From positions 1 through 62,393 of the forward strand of contig CAILZB010000096.1 in assembly GCA_903838565.1 (NCBI GenBank): a stretch of DNA of 62,393 nucleotides, read 5' to 3'. Under the pieces are notes generated by a model. The model ran no database searches and was not told where the DNA came from. It worked only from the letters and a program-made list of their open reading frames with translations. This stretch comes from an uncultured beta proteobacterium. GTDB lineage: Bacteria; Pseudomonadota; Gammaproteobacteria; Burkholderiales; Burkholderiaceae_C. Of this stretch, positions 7,517 to 16,090 are shown piece by piece; position 1 is the stretch's first letter; each line of letters begins with the position of its first letter. The position numbers and the translations under genes were made by a program.

Positions 7517-8542
7517 TTATGGGAGCGTGGCGAGCTTCACGGCATCGGGGTTTTCGCGCACGTAGTCGCGAACAATCGAGACGAAATCGGTATCCGCAAG
7601 CAGTCCAAGGGCACGGGCACGGGCCGCGTCGATGCGCGAAGGCCAGTTCGTCACGATGCGGGCGATTGACGCGTCCGGCGTCCAGTCGATCAGGTCACGC
7701 ACGCCTTTGCCTGCAACCTGCTCCAGCGCCGCGGCCATCTCGCCTGCGGTGGTGGTGATGGCGGGCAGGTTCATGGCGGTGCGGGGGCCCCAAGCCTCGT
7801 CGCTGGTTTGCGCCGCGCAGATCAGGCCTTCTATCGTTCGCGCCGGGGACGCCAGCGCCACGGCCGTCTCCGGCGCCACGGGACAGGCGCCGCGCACACC
7901 GGCCAGCGGTTCGCGGATCATGCCGCTGAGGAAGCTCGAGGCCGCGCCATTGGGCTGGCCCGGGCGCACGCTCACCGTCATCAGGCGCAGATTGCGGGCC
8001 CGCACAAAACCCTTGCGCCCGAAGTCGGCGACCAGTTGCTCGCCGATGAACTTCTGTATGCCGTAGCTGTTCTGCGGCGTGGGCAGGGTGTTGTCCAGAA
8101 TCACCTCCGGCAGCGGCTGTTCGGGCGAGTTGCCAAACACTGCCAGTGAACTGGCAAACACCAGTGTGGGTCGGGTGCTCAACGCGCGGCAGGCTTGCAG
8201 CAGCGCGCGCGTGGCGTCCAGATTGGCGCGCAGTCCCAAATCGAAATCGGCCTCGCATTCACCGCTGACGGCCGCTGCCAGATGAAAAACCAGATCGGTG
8301 TCGGCAGGGACGCACGCGGTGGCACCGTCCACGGGCTGGAGCAGCGAGTTCAGGTCACCTACGACCGCACGCACCCGGCCGCCGGCGAGCAGGTCGGCGG
8401 GCGCGCTCGCACGGTCCACCAGCGTGATGCGCCGGATGGCTTGCGCCGGTGCGCCCGCCAGCGACAGGCTGCCCATTTTCAGAAGCGTACGCGCCAGACG
8501 CACGCCCAGGAAGCCTGCGCCGCCGGTGATGACGATCTGCAT
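7517..8542 (-). CDS. DenD-like NAD-dependent sugar-acid dehydrogenase (extended SDR)
   Basis: A 341-residue extended short-chain dehydrogenase. The Rossmann motif GGAGFLG is at residues 7-13 and the catalytic YxxxK is around 161-165 (SYGIQKFIGE). Downstream, SVRPGQPNGAASSFLSGM and MIREPLAG resemble D-erythronate dehydrogenase (DenD) and its relatives, which oxidise four-carbon acid sugars. Starting at ATG 8542 puts the Rossmann motif at the N-terminus; the longer frame upstream is the ETF gene read out of frame. It sits between the ETF-quinone oxidoreductase gene (4-base gap) and the TRAP genes, supporting a sugar-acid substrate. The exact substrate is inference. Confidence 0.82.
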   Translation of the reverse strand: MQIVITGGAGFLGVRLARTLLKMGSLSLAGAPAQAIRRITLVDRASAPADLLAGGRVRAVVGDLNSLLQPVDGATACVPADTDLVFHLAAAVSGECEADFDLGLRANLDATRALLQACRALSTRPTLVFASSLAVFGNSPEQPLPEVILDNTLPTPQNSYGIQKFIGEQLVADFGRKGFVRARNLRLMTVSVRPGQPNGAASSFLSGMIREPLAGVRGACPVAPETAVALASPARTIEGLICAAQTSDEAWGPRTAMNLPAITTTAGEMAAALEQVAGKGVRDLIDWTPDASIARIVTNWPSRIDAARARALGLLADTDFVSIVRDYVRENPDAVKLATLP

Positions 8543-8546
8543 CGTT

Positions 8547-10229
8547 TTACATGTCCACGTAGTTGGGTCCGCCGCCGCCTTCGGGCGTGACCCAGACGAT
8601 GTTCTGCGTCGGGTCCTTGATGTCGCAGGTCTTGCAGTGCACGCAGTTCTGCGCGTTGATCTGCAACTGGTCTGCACCACTGGCGTCCTTGACGAACTCG
8701 TACACACCGGCCGGGCAGTAGCGCTCTTCCGGGCCTGCGTAGGTCTTGAGATTGGTGTTGACCGGCACCGATGCGTCCTTGAGCGTGAGGTGGGCGGGCT
8801 GGTTCTCAGCGTGATTGGTGTTGCTTAAGAACACGCTGGAGAGCCGGTCGAAGGTGAGCTTGCCGTCGGGCCGCGCGTAATCGATGCGCGGGCAGTCTGC
8901 GGCCGGCAACAGGTACGCGTGGTCGGGCTTGTCGCGGTGCACGCTCCAGGGCACATTTCCCCGCAGCGCGAACTGCTCGATGCCGGTCATCACCGTCCCC
9001 ACCGTGCGCCCGTACTTGAACCAGGCCTTGAAGTTGCGCGACTGGTGCAGCTCGGTGTGCATCCAGCTGCGCTCGAAGGCCTCGGGGTAGGCGCAGAGTT
9101 CGTCGTGTTGCCTGCCGGCATTGATCGCCGCGTAGGCCGCCTCTGCGGCCAGCATGCCCGACTTGATGGCCGTGTGGCTGCCCTTGATGCGCGCGGCGTT
9201 GAGGTAACCGGCGTCGCAGCCCACCAGTGCGCCGCCGGGGAACACGGTCTTGGGCAGGCTCAGCAGGCCGCCGGCGGTGATGACGCGCGCGCCGTAACCG
9301 ATGCGCTTGGCCGGCTTGGCGCCCTCAAAGTACCAGCGGATGTTGGGGTGGGTTTTGAAGCGCTGGAATTCTTCGAACGGACTCAGCCAGGGGTTGGTGT
9401 AGTTCAATCCCACGACCAGGCCAATGGAGAGCTTGTTGTCCTCCATGTGGTACATGAAGGAGCCGCCGTAGGTCTGTTCGTCCAGCGGCCAGCCCGTGCT
9501 GTGCAGGACCAGACCGGCCTTGTGGCGCGCGGGGTCAATCTCCCACAGCTCCTTGATGCCGATGGCATAGCTTTGCGGGTCTTTGCCTCCGTCCAGCTGG
9601 TACTTCGCGATCACCTGCTTGCCCAGGTGGCCGCGCGCGCCTTCTGCGAAGATCGTGTACTTGCCGAGCAACTCCATGCCCAGCTGAAACTCGGGCGTCG
9701 GTTCACCGTCCTTGCCAATGCCCATGTTGCCTGTGGCCACGCCCCTGACCGATCCATCCGCCTGGTACAGCACCTCGGCCGCAGCAAAGCCGGGGAAGAT
9801 CTCCACGCCCAGCGCTTCGGCCTGCTGTGCCATCCAGCGCGTCACATTGGCCAGGCTGATGACGTAGTTGCCGTGGTTGTCAAAGCAGCTTGGCAGCGCA
9901 AAACCGGGTGTGCGCCAGGCCGACGTCTCGCTCAGGAACAGCACGATGTCTTCGGTCACGGCCTGGTTCAGCGGGCAGCCGAGCTCCTTCCAGTTGGGAA
10001 ACAGCTCGTTCATGGCGATCGGGTCCATCACCGCGCCGCTCAGGATGTGGGCGCCGGGCTCGGAGCCCTTCTCCAGCACCACCACCGAAACTTCCGTGCC
10101 CTTGGCCGCGGCAAGTTGCTTGAGCCGGATGGCGGTGGCCAGGCCGGCAGGGCCGCCGCCCACCACCACCACGTCGTAGTCCATGCTTTCGCGCGGACCG
10201 TGTTGAGCCAGAATTTCTTCAGATGTCAT
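8547..10229 (-). CDS. Electron transfer flavoprotein-ubiquinone oxidoreductase
   Basis: Passes electrons from reduced ETF to ubiquinone in the inner membrane, serving beta-oxidation and amino-acid dehydrogenases. From ATG 10229 it has 560 residues, close to the family norm. The FAD-binding VVVGGGPAGLATAIRL is near residue 25. The C-terminal 4Fe-4S region is complete: RYCPAGVYEF, then QNCVHCKTCDIKDPTQNI with its Cys residues. GGGGA precedes ATG 10229; a TTG twelve bases further upstream would be less likely. It heads the minus-strand cluster and is divergent from the SDR gene at 10361. Confidence 0.96.
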   Translation of the reverse strand: MTSEEILAQHGPRESMDYDVVVVGGGPAGLATAIRLKQLAAAKGTEVSVVVLEKGSEPGAHILSGAVMDPIAMNELFPNWKELGCPLNQAVTEDIVLFLSETSAWRTPGFALPSCFDNHGNYVISLANVTRWMAQQAEALGVEIFPGFAAAEVLYQADGSVRGVATGNMGIGKDGEPTPEFQLGMELLGKYTIFAEGARGHLGKQVIAKYQLDGGKDPQSYAIGIKELWEIDPARHKAGLVLHSTGWPLDEQTYGGSFMYHMEDNKLSIGLVVGLNYTNPWLSPFEEFQRFKTHPNIRWYFEGAKPAKRIGYGARVITAGGLLSLPKTVFPGGALVGCDAGYLNAARIKGSHTAIKSGMLAAEAAYAAINAGRQHDELCAYPEAFERSWMHTELHQSRNFKAWFKYGRTVGTVMTGIEQFALRGNVPWSVHRDKPDHAYLLPAADCPRIDYARPDGKLTFDRLSSVFLSNTNHAENQPAHLTLKDASVPVNTNLKTYAGPEERYCPAGVYEFVKDASGADQLQINAQNCVHCKTCDIKDPTQNIVWVTPEGGGGPNYVDM

Positions 10230-10360
10230 GGAGTTCCCCAAACAGATGCCAAGAAGTGTGCCTGAGAACGGACCTGTTTCGTGTCCGCCGCGCGACCAAT
10301 TTTATGCGGCGCTGGCGTACCATTGCCGCATCCTTTCATTGTTTTGTGGAGAAGCTCCCC

Positions 10361-11143
10361 ATGGCCTACACCATCGACCTATCAGGCCGCATCGCCTTCA
10401 TCACCGGCGCCTCCAGCGGCCTGGGTGCGCAATTTGCGAAAACCCTCGCGCGCGCCGGTGCGGCCGTGGTGCTGGCCAGCCGCCGCGTAGACCGACTCAA
10501 GGAGCTGCGCGCCGAGATCGAAGGCGAGGGCGGCGACGCGCATGCCTTCGAGATGGACGTGACCGACCACGATTCGATCAAGGCCGCCGTGGCGCGTGCC
10601 GAGACCGAGGTGGGCTCGATCGACATCCTGGTGAACAACTCGGGCGTGAGCACGACCCAGCGCATCCAGGATGTGGAAGAAGAGAACTACGACTACGTCT
10701 TCGACACCAACGTCAAGGGCGCCTTCTTTGTGGCGCAGGAGGTGGGCAAGCGCATGCTGGCGCGTGCCAAGGGGGCGGCCCCCGGAACCTATACCGGAGG
10801 ACGCATCATCAACATCGCTTCGATGGCGGGCCTGAAGGTGTTGCCGCAGATCGGCGTGTACTGCATGAGCAAGGCCGCGGTGATCCAGATGACCAAAGCC
10901 ATGGCGCTGGAGTGGGGGCGCTTCGGCATCAATGTCAACGCCATTTGCCCCGGCTACATCGACACCGAAATCAACCACCACCATTGGGAAACCGATGCGG
11001 GCCAGAAGCTGGTCAACATGATGCCGCGCAAGCGCGTGGGCCAACCCGAAGACCTGGATGCGCTGATCGTGCTGCTGGCCAGTGCGCAAAGCCACTTCAT
11101 CAACGGCGCCGTGATCGCGGCGGACGACGGGTTTGCTCTCTGA
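10361..11143 (+). CDS. Short-chain dehydrogenase/reductase, FabG-like
   Basis: A 260-residue classical SDR. The NADP/NAD motif GASSGLG is near the N-terminus, then NNSG, the catalytic serine in NIASMAGL, and YCMSKAA as YxxxK. The ending FINGAVIAADDGFAL is typical of 3-oxoacyl-ACP/CoA reductase relatives. The ATG at 10361 follows GGAG at the right distance; the open frame extends upstream without a credible start. Being divergent from the ETF-quinone oxidoreductase suggests, weakly, a part in acyl-CoA metabolism. The substrate cannot be told from sequence. Confidence 0.88.
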   Translation: MAYTIDLSGRIAFITGASSGLGAQFAKTLARAGAAVVLASRRVDRLKELRAEIEGEGGDAHAFEMDVTDHDSIKAAVARAETEVGSIDILVNNSGVSTTQRIQDVEEENYDYVFDTNVKGAFFVAQEVGKRMLARAKGAAPGTYTGGRIINIASMAGLKVLPQIGVYCMSKAAVIQMTKAMALEWGRFGINVNAICPGYIDTEINHHHWETDAGQKLVNMMPRKRVGQPEDLDALIVLLASAQSHFINGAVIAADDGFAL

Positions 11144-11160
11144 CACCTTGTGGGACATGG

Positions 11161-11190
11161 TGTCGGGTTACGCAGCCCTAACCCGACCTG
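11161..11190 (+). repeat. REP-like palindrome, copy A
   Basis: TGTCGGGTTA, eight bases, then TAACCCGACCTG: nine-base complementary arms (GTCGGGTTA / TAACCCGAC). It lies between the convergent ends of the SDR and phosphofructokinase genes, in opposite orientation to copy B, a typical REP doublet. Related palindromes are common between genes of many proteobacteria. Confidence 0.75.
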
Positions 11191-11209
11191 CCTGCTGACG
11201 CCGACACCG

Positions 11210-11242
11210 TAGGTCGGGTTACCCCGCGGACGTAACCCGACA
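11210..11242 (-). repeat. REP-like palindrome, copy B
   Basis: TAGGTCGGGTTA, eleven bases, then TAACCCGACA: the same palindrome as copy A in inverted orientation, 20 bases away. The pair sits at a convergent gene junction and may also serve as a bidirectional terminator or message-end stabiliser. Confidence 0.75.
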
Positions 11243-11249
11243 GCGTGGC

Positions 11250-12464
11250 TCAGGGGCGCAGCACTTTCGCCACCGGGTTCGTGCGCAGCCTGAAGGCATC
11301 CGGCATGCCCGAGCCCAGCAGCGGGCGCAGATACATGCGAAAGGCGTCGGTCACGTCGGTGCCGCTCTCGGTGATGAACTCATCTTCCATGGTGCGCGTC
11401 TTGCCGGCCACGGCTTCCAGCGGCAGCAGTTCGTAGTCGACCGAGTAGAAACCGGTGCGCTTGATCGCGACGGATCCGCTTCGTTGGCCCCACATGGCGA
11501 ACTGCACCGCCTTCTCGCCCACCTCGCGCGCCTCGCGCTGGTCCACGTCGGAGACGCAGCCGATGAAGGAGCGCTGCAGGTAGCCGAAGGTGTCGCCGCG
11601 CACGCGCTTGATGCCCAGCTTGCTCTTGATCTCTTCGCACAGCAGATCCGCTAGAGCGCCGTTGCCGGAGAGCTGCACGTTGCCGTGGTCATCGTGCTCC
11701 ACCTGCTTGGCCAGCAGCGTGGCGATCGGTGCGCCCGACGCGTCATGTATGCCCTCGGAGACGGCGATGACGCAGCGCCCCAGGCGCTCGTAAGTGGCTT
11801 TCACGTCGGCCAGGAATTTTTCCAGCACGAAGGTGCGCTCGGGCATGTAGATCAGGTGCGGGCCGTCGTCGGAGAACTTCTTGCCCAGGGCCGAAGCGGC
11901 AGTCAGGAAACCGGCGTGGCGTCCCATCACGACGCCCACGTACACGCCGGGCAGGGCGGCGTTGTCCAGGTTGGCGCCGGCAAAGGCCTGAGCCACAAAG
12001 CGCGCAGCCGATGGAAAGCCGGGCGTGTGGTCGTTGCCGACGAGGTCGTTGTCGATGGTCTTGGGGATGTGGATGCAGCGCAGCGGGTAGCCCGCCTTGT
12101 GCGCCTCGGCGCTGACGATGCGCACCGTGTCGGACGAGTCGTTGCCGCCGATGTAGAAGAAGTGGCCGATCTCGTGCGCCTGCAGCACCTTGAAGATCTC
12201 CTGGCAGTACTTGATATCGGGTTTGTCGCGCGTCGAGCCCAGGGCGGAGGAGGGCGTGTTCGCCACCATCTCCAGGTTGTGGCTGGTTTCCTGCGTCAGG
12301 TGCACGAAGTCTTCGTTGATGATGCCGCGCACGCCGTGGCGCGCGCCGTACACGTGCTCGATGCCGCGATGGCGACGCGCTTCCAGCGCCACGCCCACCA
12401 TCGACTGGTTGATCACCGCGGTGGGTCCGCCGCCTTGCGCCACAAGAATTTTTCCCGATGCCAT
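11250..12464 (-). CDS. 6-phosphofructokinase, pyrophosphate-dependent type
   Basis: Phosphorylates fructose 6-phosphate at C1. It has 404 residues from ATG 12464, which follows an AGGAG site; a 20-residue upstream extension is unlikely. The phosphoryl-donor loop reads GGNDSSDT, with Asp where ATP-dependent enzymes have Gly (GGDGS), and the next motif is PKTIDNDL with Lys where ATP enzymes have Gly. By the known residue rule both changes indicate use of PPi. This allows reversible glycolysis/gluconeogenesis or pentose-phosphate-linked flux. Donor specificity is therefore inferred from residues, not measured. Confidence 0.9.
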   Translation of the reverse strand: MASGKILVAQGGGPTAVINQSMVGVALEARRHRGIEHVYGARHGVRGIINEDFVHLTQETSHNLEMVANTPSSALGSTRDKPDIKYCQEIFKVLQAHEIGHFFYIGGNDSSDTVRIVSAEAHKAGYPLRCIHIPKTIDNDLVGNDHTPGFPSAARFVAQAFAGANLDNAALPGVYVGVVMGRHAGFLTAASALGKKFSDDGPHLIYMPERTFVLEKFLADVKATYERLGRCVIAVSEGIHDASGAPIATLLAKQVEHDDHGNVQLSGNGALADLLCEEIKSKLGIKRVRGDTFGYLQRSFIGCVSDVDQREAREVGEKAVQFAMWGQRSGSVAIKRTGFYSVDYELLPLEAVAGKTRTMEDEFITESGTDVTDAFRMYLRPLLGSGMPDAFRLRTNPVAKVLRP

Positions 12465-12606
12465 TGAAGCTCCTGTTGATGTGAAAGTGTGTCGTGAATT
12501 GAACGCCGAAATCGATCCTACCACCGGCGCGGAGTTACCATGGCGTTACCAGCGTCAACTTCCGTCCAAGGCGCGATGGCCCCCGATAACCCGAGCGAGA
12601 TGCAGC

Positions 12607-13053
12607 ATGAAATTTGAAATTCCCGAGCGCAAGAAGCTGGTGTATGAGATGTCCATCCCGATCCGCTGGGGTGACATGGACGCGATGGGGCACGTCAACA
12701 ACGGGAGCTACTTCCGCTATCTGGAGACCTGCCGCATCGACTGGATGGGCTCGATCGGCTGCCTGCCCCACGACCAGGGCCAGGGCATGTTGATCGTGAA
12801 CGCGTTCTGCAACTTCTACCGCCAGCTCGAATACCCGGGCAACGTGCTGATGAAGATGTATTGCAGCGACCCGGCGCGCACCACCTTCGAGACCTGGGTC
12901 ACGATGGAGCGTGAGGATCAGCCCGGGGTGGTCTACGCCGCCGGGGGCGCCACCACCATCTGGGTCGATTTTTCCCTGCAAAAGGCGCTGCCCCTGCCGG
13001 ACCACCTGCGCGCCATCGTCAGTGACGATCCGGGTGTGAGCAGCATCGAATAA
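12607..13053 (+). CDS. YbgC/4HBT-type acyl-CoA thioesterase
   Basis: A 148-residue single hotdog-fold thioesterase. The catalytic stretch RWGDMDAMGHVNNGSYFRY contains the conserved Asp and the HVNN motif of the 4-hydroxybenzoyl-CoA thioesterase family. It hydrolyses an acyl-CoA, but chain length or aromatic preference cannot be read from the sequence. The frame stays open far upstream, but the hotdog domain begins right after ATG 12607. It is divergent from the phosphofructokinase gene and is followed after 31 bases by the VOC gene. Confidence 0.87.
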   Translation: MKFEIPERKKLVYEMSIPIRWGDMDAMGHVNNGSYFRYLETCRIDWMGSIGCLPHDQGQGMLIVNAFCNFYRQLEYPGNVLMKMYCSDPARTTFETWVTMEREDQPGVVYAAGGATTIWVDFSLQKALPLPDHLRAIVSDDPGVSSIE

Positions 13054-13084
13054 GCTGTCGGTTCAGCAACATCGCGGAGCACGC

Positions 13085-13477
13085 ATGGCGAACGATCTTT
13101 GGCTCAATCTCCCGGTCAGGAGTCTCCCTCGGTCGATCGCGTTCTATGAGGCGATCGGCTTCACGCGCAACCTGGGGCCCGGGAACACCGAATCGTCGGC
13201 CTGTTTCCTGGTGGGGGACAAGCGGACGGTGCTGATGCTGTTCCTTGACCCGGTGTTTTCCGGTTTTGCCGGTGCGCCCGTTTCGGATACTGCCCAGGGC
13301 GCCGAAATGTTGATCTCGCTGGGTGCGGCGAGCCCGCACGAAGTGGATGCGCTCGCCATCAAGGCGCGTGCGGGGGGCGGTGAGGTCTTTGCCGAGCCGG
13401 GCGGTTCTGCAGGCGGCATGTACGGCTGCGGATTGCGCGACCCTGACGGCCACCGCTGGAATGTCCTGCACATGTAG
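13085..13477 (+). CDS. VOC superfamily (glyoxalase-like) protein
   Basis: A 130-residue protein with two beta-alpha-beta-beta-beta units of the vicinal oxygen chelate fold. It begins WLNLPVRSLPRSIAFYEAIGF and ends GCGLRDPDGHRWNVLHM, the usual DPDGH-W ending. Such proteins include glyoxalase I, dioxygenases and antibiotic-binding proteins. This one has few clear metal ligands, so no reaction is assigned. GGAG precedes the ATG, and it follows the thioesterase gene closely enough to share a transcript. Its end converges with the DigH-like gene. Confidence 0.82.
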   Translation: MANDLWLNLPVRSLPRSIAFYEAIGFTRNLGPGNTESSACFLVGDKRTVLMLFLDPVFSGFAGAPVSDTAQGAEMLISLGAASPHEVDALAIKARAGGGEVFAEPGGSAGGMYGCGLRDPDGHRWNVLHM

Positions 13478-13518
13478 CCGACACGGCGCGAACAGTCGAG
13501 CTTTCATTTGATTCGGCG

Positions 13519-15075
13519 TCAGGGCAGTGGCGGCGCGGCCACGCGTGGCCCCTCGTTGCCCGTGCGGTCAACGGCGCTGATGACCACGCCGCGCGCGGGA
13601 CCCCACCGCGGGTCGGCGCTCAGGTCGACCAGATCGCGCGTCGCGCTTTGCGAGAAGAAGCGCCAGCCGCTGTCAAAGCGCTTCCACACCGCATACCACT
13701 GGGCAGCTGTTCCAGGTCCCGCATGGATCTGCAGGCGCATCGCTCCATCCTGCAGCTGCAGCGTGGGTGCCGCTGGTGCGTCCTGCGCCAGCCAGGGGCT
13801 GGCGGGAATCAGCGCGGTCGAGGCGTAGGCCTGCGCCTGCAACAGCTCGCCGATCCCCTGGCGGTTTTGCAGCAGCGCCACCATGCTGAAATGCAGGTGG
13901 CCGCGGCTGCCCGAATGCTGCCGGGCAAGCGCAATCTGGTTGAGGATTTCCTGCGCCGGCCAGGACTTGGCCGTGCTGTCGATGCGGCTCGTGTACAGCC
14001 CCGGCCAGAGGTGCCGGCCCAGCACGTTCTCCTTGCCCCAGGAGTCCAGCAGCGTGGCAAAGGCCTGGGGCTTTTGCTCGATCGGCCAGTACAGCTGGGG
14101 TGCCAGATAGTCGACCCAGCCGTTCGCCAGCCAGGTCTCGGCGTCGGCATAGAGGCTGTCGTATTGGCTGAAACCCGTGATGCCGGGCGCGCGGTGATCC
14201 GGCCGGCCCAGGCCGAAGGGGCTGATGCCGAACAGCAGCCAGGGCTTGGTCTGATGCACGTTGCGGTAAAGCGCAGCAATCAGCAGGTTCACCTGGGAGC
14301 GACGCCAGTCCGCGCGCGTCAGCGTGCCGCCGCCCTCGAGGTAGCGCGTCCACGCCGGCAGGTCCGGGAAGTCCAGCTCGATCGGGCCTGACGCAGTAGC
14401 CGCCGCTCCCGTGGGCGCTGCCACCGGGTAGGGGTAAAAGTAGTCGTCCAGGTGCACGCCATCGAGGTCGTAGCGCTGCACCAGATCGGCCACCACGTCC
14501 AGCGTCTGCTGGCGCGCGGCGGGTTCGGCCGGGTCCATCCAGAGCGAGTCGCCGTAGGTCCTGACGGCCTCGGGATGGGTGTTTGAAATGTGCGTTGCGG
14601 CCAAGGGCGATCGGGCGCTGGAATGGCGTGCGCGGTAAGGGTTGATCCACGCATGCAGCTGCAGGCCGCGCTCGTGCGCCAGCGCAATCCACAGCGCCAG
14701 CGGGTCGTAGAAAGGCTCAGGCGGCTTGCCCTGTTCGCCGCTCAGATACTCCGACCAGGGTTCGAGTGCGCTGGGGTAGATTGCGTCGGCGCCGGGGCGC
14801 ACCTGCAGCACGATCGCGTTGAGCCTGAGCTGCTGCGCGCGATCCAGGATGGCGACGATTTCGGCCTGCTGCTGCGCCACCGGCAGTGCGCTGCGGCTCG
14901 GCCAGTCGATGTTGGCCACTGTGGCCACCCAGGCCGCGCGAAACTCGCGCGGTGCCGGCGGCGGGGCCTCGGCTTGCTGGGTTGTGGGCAGCGTCGTGCA
15001 GGCGGCCGTCACCAGCAGCAGCAACAGCGTCCACAGTCGGTTCAAGCCAATGCCTTGCGCACGCTGCCGTCGCAT
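13519..15075 (-). CDS. DigH/YddW-like glycosyl hydrolase lipoprotein (GHL10 family)
   Basis: A 518-residue predicted outer-membrane lipoprotein: hydrophobic residues 14-23, lipobox ending TAAC with Cys26. The catalytic region is a TIM-barrel of the GHL10/DUF187 type, with REFRAAWVATVANIDWPS, LQVRPGADAIYPS, HAWINPYRARHS and the acidic motif DLDGVHLDDYFYPYP. The C-terminal ~90 residues look like a small beta domain. E. coli YddW, renamed DigH, belongs to this family and acts on denuded peptidoglycan at division. The gene overlaps the murQ stop by 34 bases, which fits a peptidoglycan-turnover role. Confidence 0.85.
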   Translation of the reverse strand: MRRQRAQGIGLNRLWTLLLLLVTAACTTLPTTQQAEAPPPAPREFRAAWVATVANIDWPSRSALPVAQQQAEIVAILDRAQQLRLNAIVLQVRPGADAIYPSALEPWSEYLSGEQGKPPEPFYDPLALWIALAHERGLQLHAWINPYRARHSSARSPLAATHISNTHPEAVRTYGDSLWMDPAEPAARQQTLDVVADLVQRYDLDGVHLDDYFYPYPVAAPTGAAATASGPIELDFPDLPAWTRYLEGGGTLTRADWRRSQVNLLIAALYRNVHQTKPWLLFGISPFGLGRPDHRAPGITGFSQYDSLYADAETWLANGWVDYLAPQLYWPIEQKPQAFATLLDSWGKENVLGRHLWPGLYTSRIDSTAKSWPAQEILNQIALARQHSGSRGHLHFSMVALLQNRQGIGELLQAQAYASTALIPASPWLAQDAPAAPTLQLQDGAMRLQIHAGPGTAAQWYAVWKRFDSGWRFFSQSATRDLVDLSADPRWGPARGVVISAVDRTGNEGPRVAAPPLP

Positions 15076-15920
15076 CGAGCCAGCAGCGCCCGCGCCTGCT
15101 CCAGCCCCAGCTTCTTCTCGATCATCACGATCGCCAGTTTCACCTGGTAGTCGCAGACCTCCAGCGTGCTGCGGGCCACGGCTTCGTCCACCCCGGTGGC
15201 CAGCACCGTGAGGTTGACGCAGCGCCGGTAGAGCTTGGCGTTGGTGGGTTTGACGTCGACCATCAAGTTGCCATGGACCTTGTGCATGCGCACCATCACG
15301 GCGCTGGAAAAAGTGTTGAGCGCGATCTTCTGCGCCGTTCCCGCCTTGAGACGCGTGCTTCCGGAAATCAGCTCGGCGCCGGTATCCAGCGTGATGCCGA
15401 TGTGCGCTTCGCGCGTGACCGCGGCGTCGGGGTTGTTTGCCATGCCGATGGTGAGTGCGCCGGCGGCGCGCGCTGCCGCCAGCGCGCCCAGCACATAGGG
15501 CGTTGCGCCCGAGGCTGCCAGCAGCAGCACCACGTCGTTCGCCCCCACCTGGGCCGAGGCGATGTCCGATGCGCCCATCTCCCGGTCATCCTCAGCGCCT
15601 TCGACGGCGATATACATCGCCTCCTTGCCCCCGGCCAGCAGCGCCACGGCGCGCTCGTGTGGCCAGGAGAACGTGGGGTACAGCTCCACGCTGTCGAGCA
15701 CGCCCAGTCGCCCCGAGGTTCCGGCGCCGACGTAGATCAGGCGCCCGCCTTGCAACAACCGCGGCAGCGCCTGCGTCACGGCTTGCGCCAGGGAGTCGCT
15801 GGCGGCGCGCACCGCGTTCACGGCCTGGAGCTGGTCGTCCACCAGAGCCTGGACCAGTTCCAGCGGCTCGTAACTGTCAAGTTGCGTGTGATCGGTGCGG
15901 ACTTTTTCAGTGTTCAGCAT
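15042..15920 (-). CDS. murQ: N-acetylmuramic acid 6-phosphate etherase
   Basis: Cleaves the lactyl ether of MurNAc-6-phosphate to give GlcNAc-6-phosphate during cell-wall recycling. It has 292 residues, slightly under the E. coli length. The SIS-domain sugar-phosphate site reads YVGAGTSGRLGVLDSVE, with VEGAEDDREMG and GSTRLKAGTAQK later in the chain, all family signatures. ATG 15920 is the start; the longer frame has no homology. No MurNAc kinase or PTS is visible nearby, so the source of substrate (probably an AnmK-type kinase elsewhere) is open. It is translationally overlapped with the DigH-like gene. Confidence 0.95.
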   Translation of the reverse strand: MLNTEKVRTDHTQLDSYEPLELVQALVDDQLQAVNAVRAASDSLAQAVTQALPRLLQGGRLIYVGAGTSGRLGVLDSVELYPTFSWPHERAVALLAGGKEAMYIAVEGAEDDREMGASDIASAQVGANDVVLLLAASGATPYVLGALAAARAAGALTIGMANNPDAAVTREAHIGITLDTGAELISGSTRLKAGTAQKIALNTFSSAVMVRMHKVHGNLMVDVKPTNAKLYRRCVNLTVLATGVDEAVARSTLEVCDYQVKLAIVMIEKKLGLEQARALLARCDGSVRKALA

Positions 15921-16090
15921 GGCGGAATTTCGTACCCTAAAGCCGCGAGTGTAGGGTTTGCGCAGCAGCGGCCTGGATCGCAACCGGCAATCGACGGGGC
16001 CGCACGATAATCGCAGCTCGACACCCAACACGGCCACCCGTGGCCGCATTGAATAAGGTCGACCCTGAATCGGCCCACTGAACACACCCT

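Noticed and set aside
8919..10265. 448-codon plus-strand frame opposite ETF-quinone oxidoreductase
   Set aside because: Antisense to a gene with intact FAD and Fe-S motifs; composition is not protein-like.
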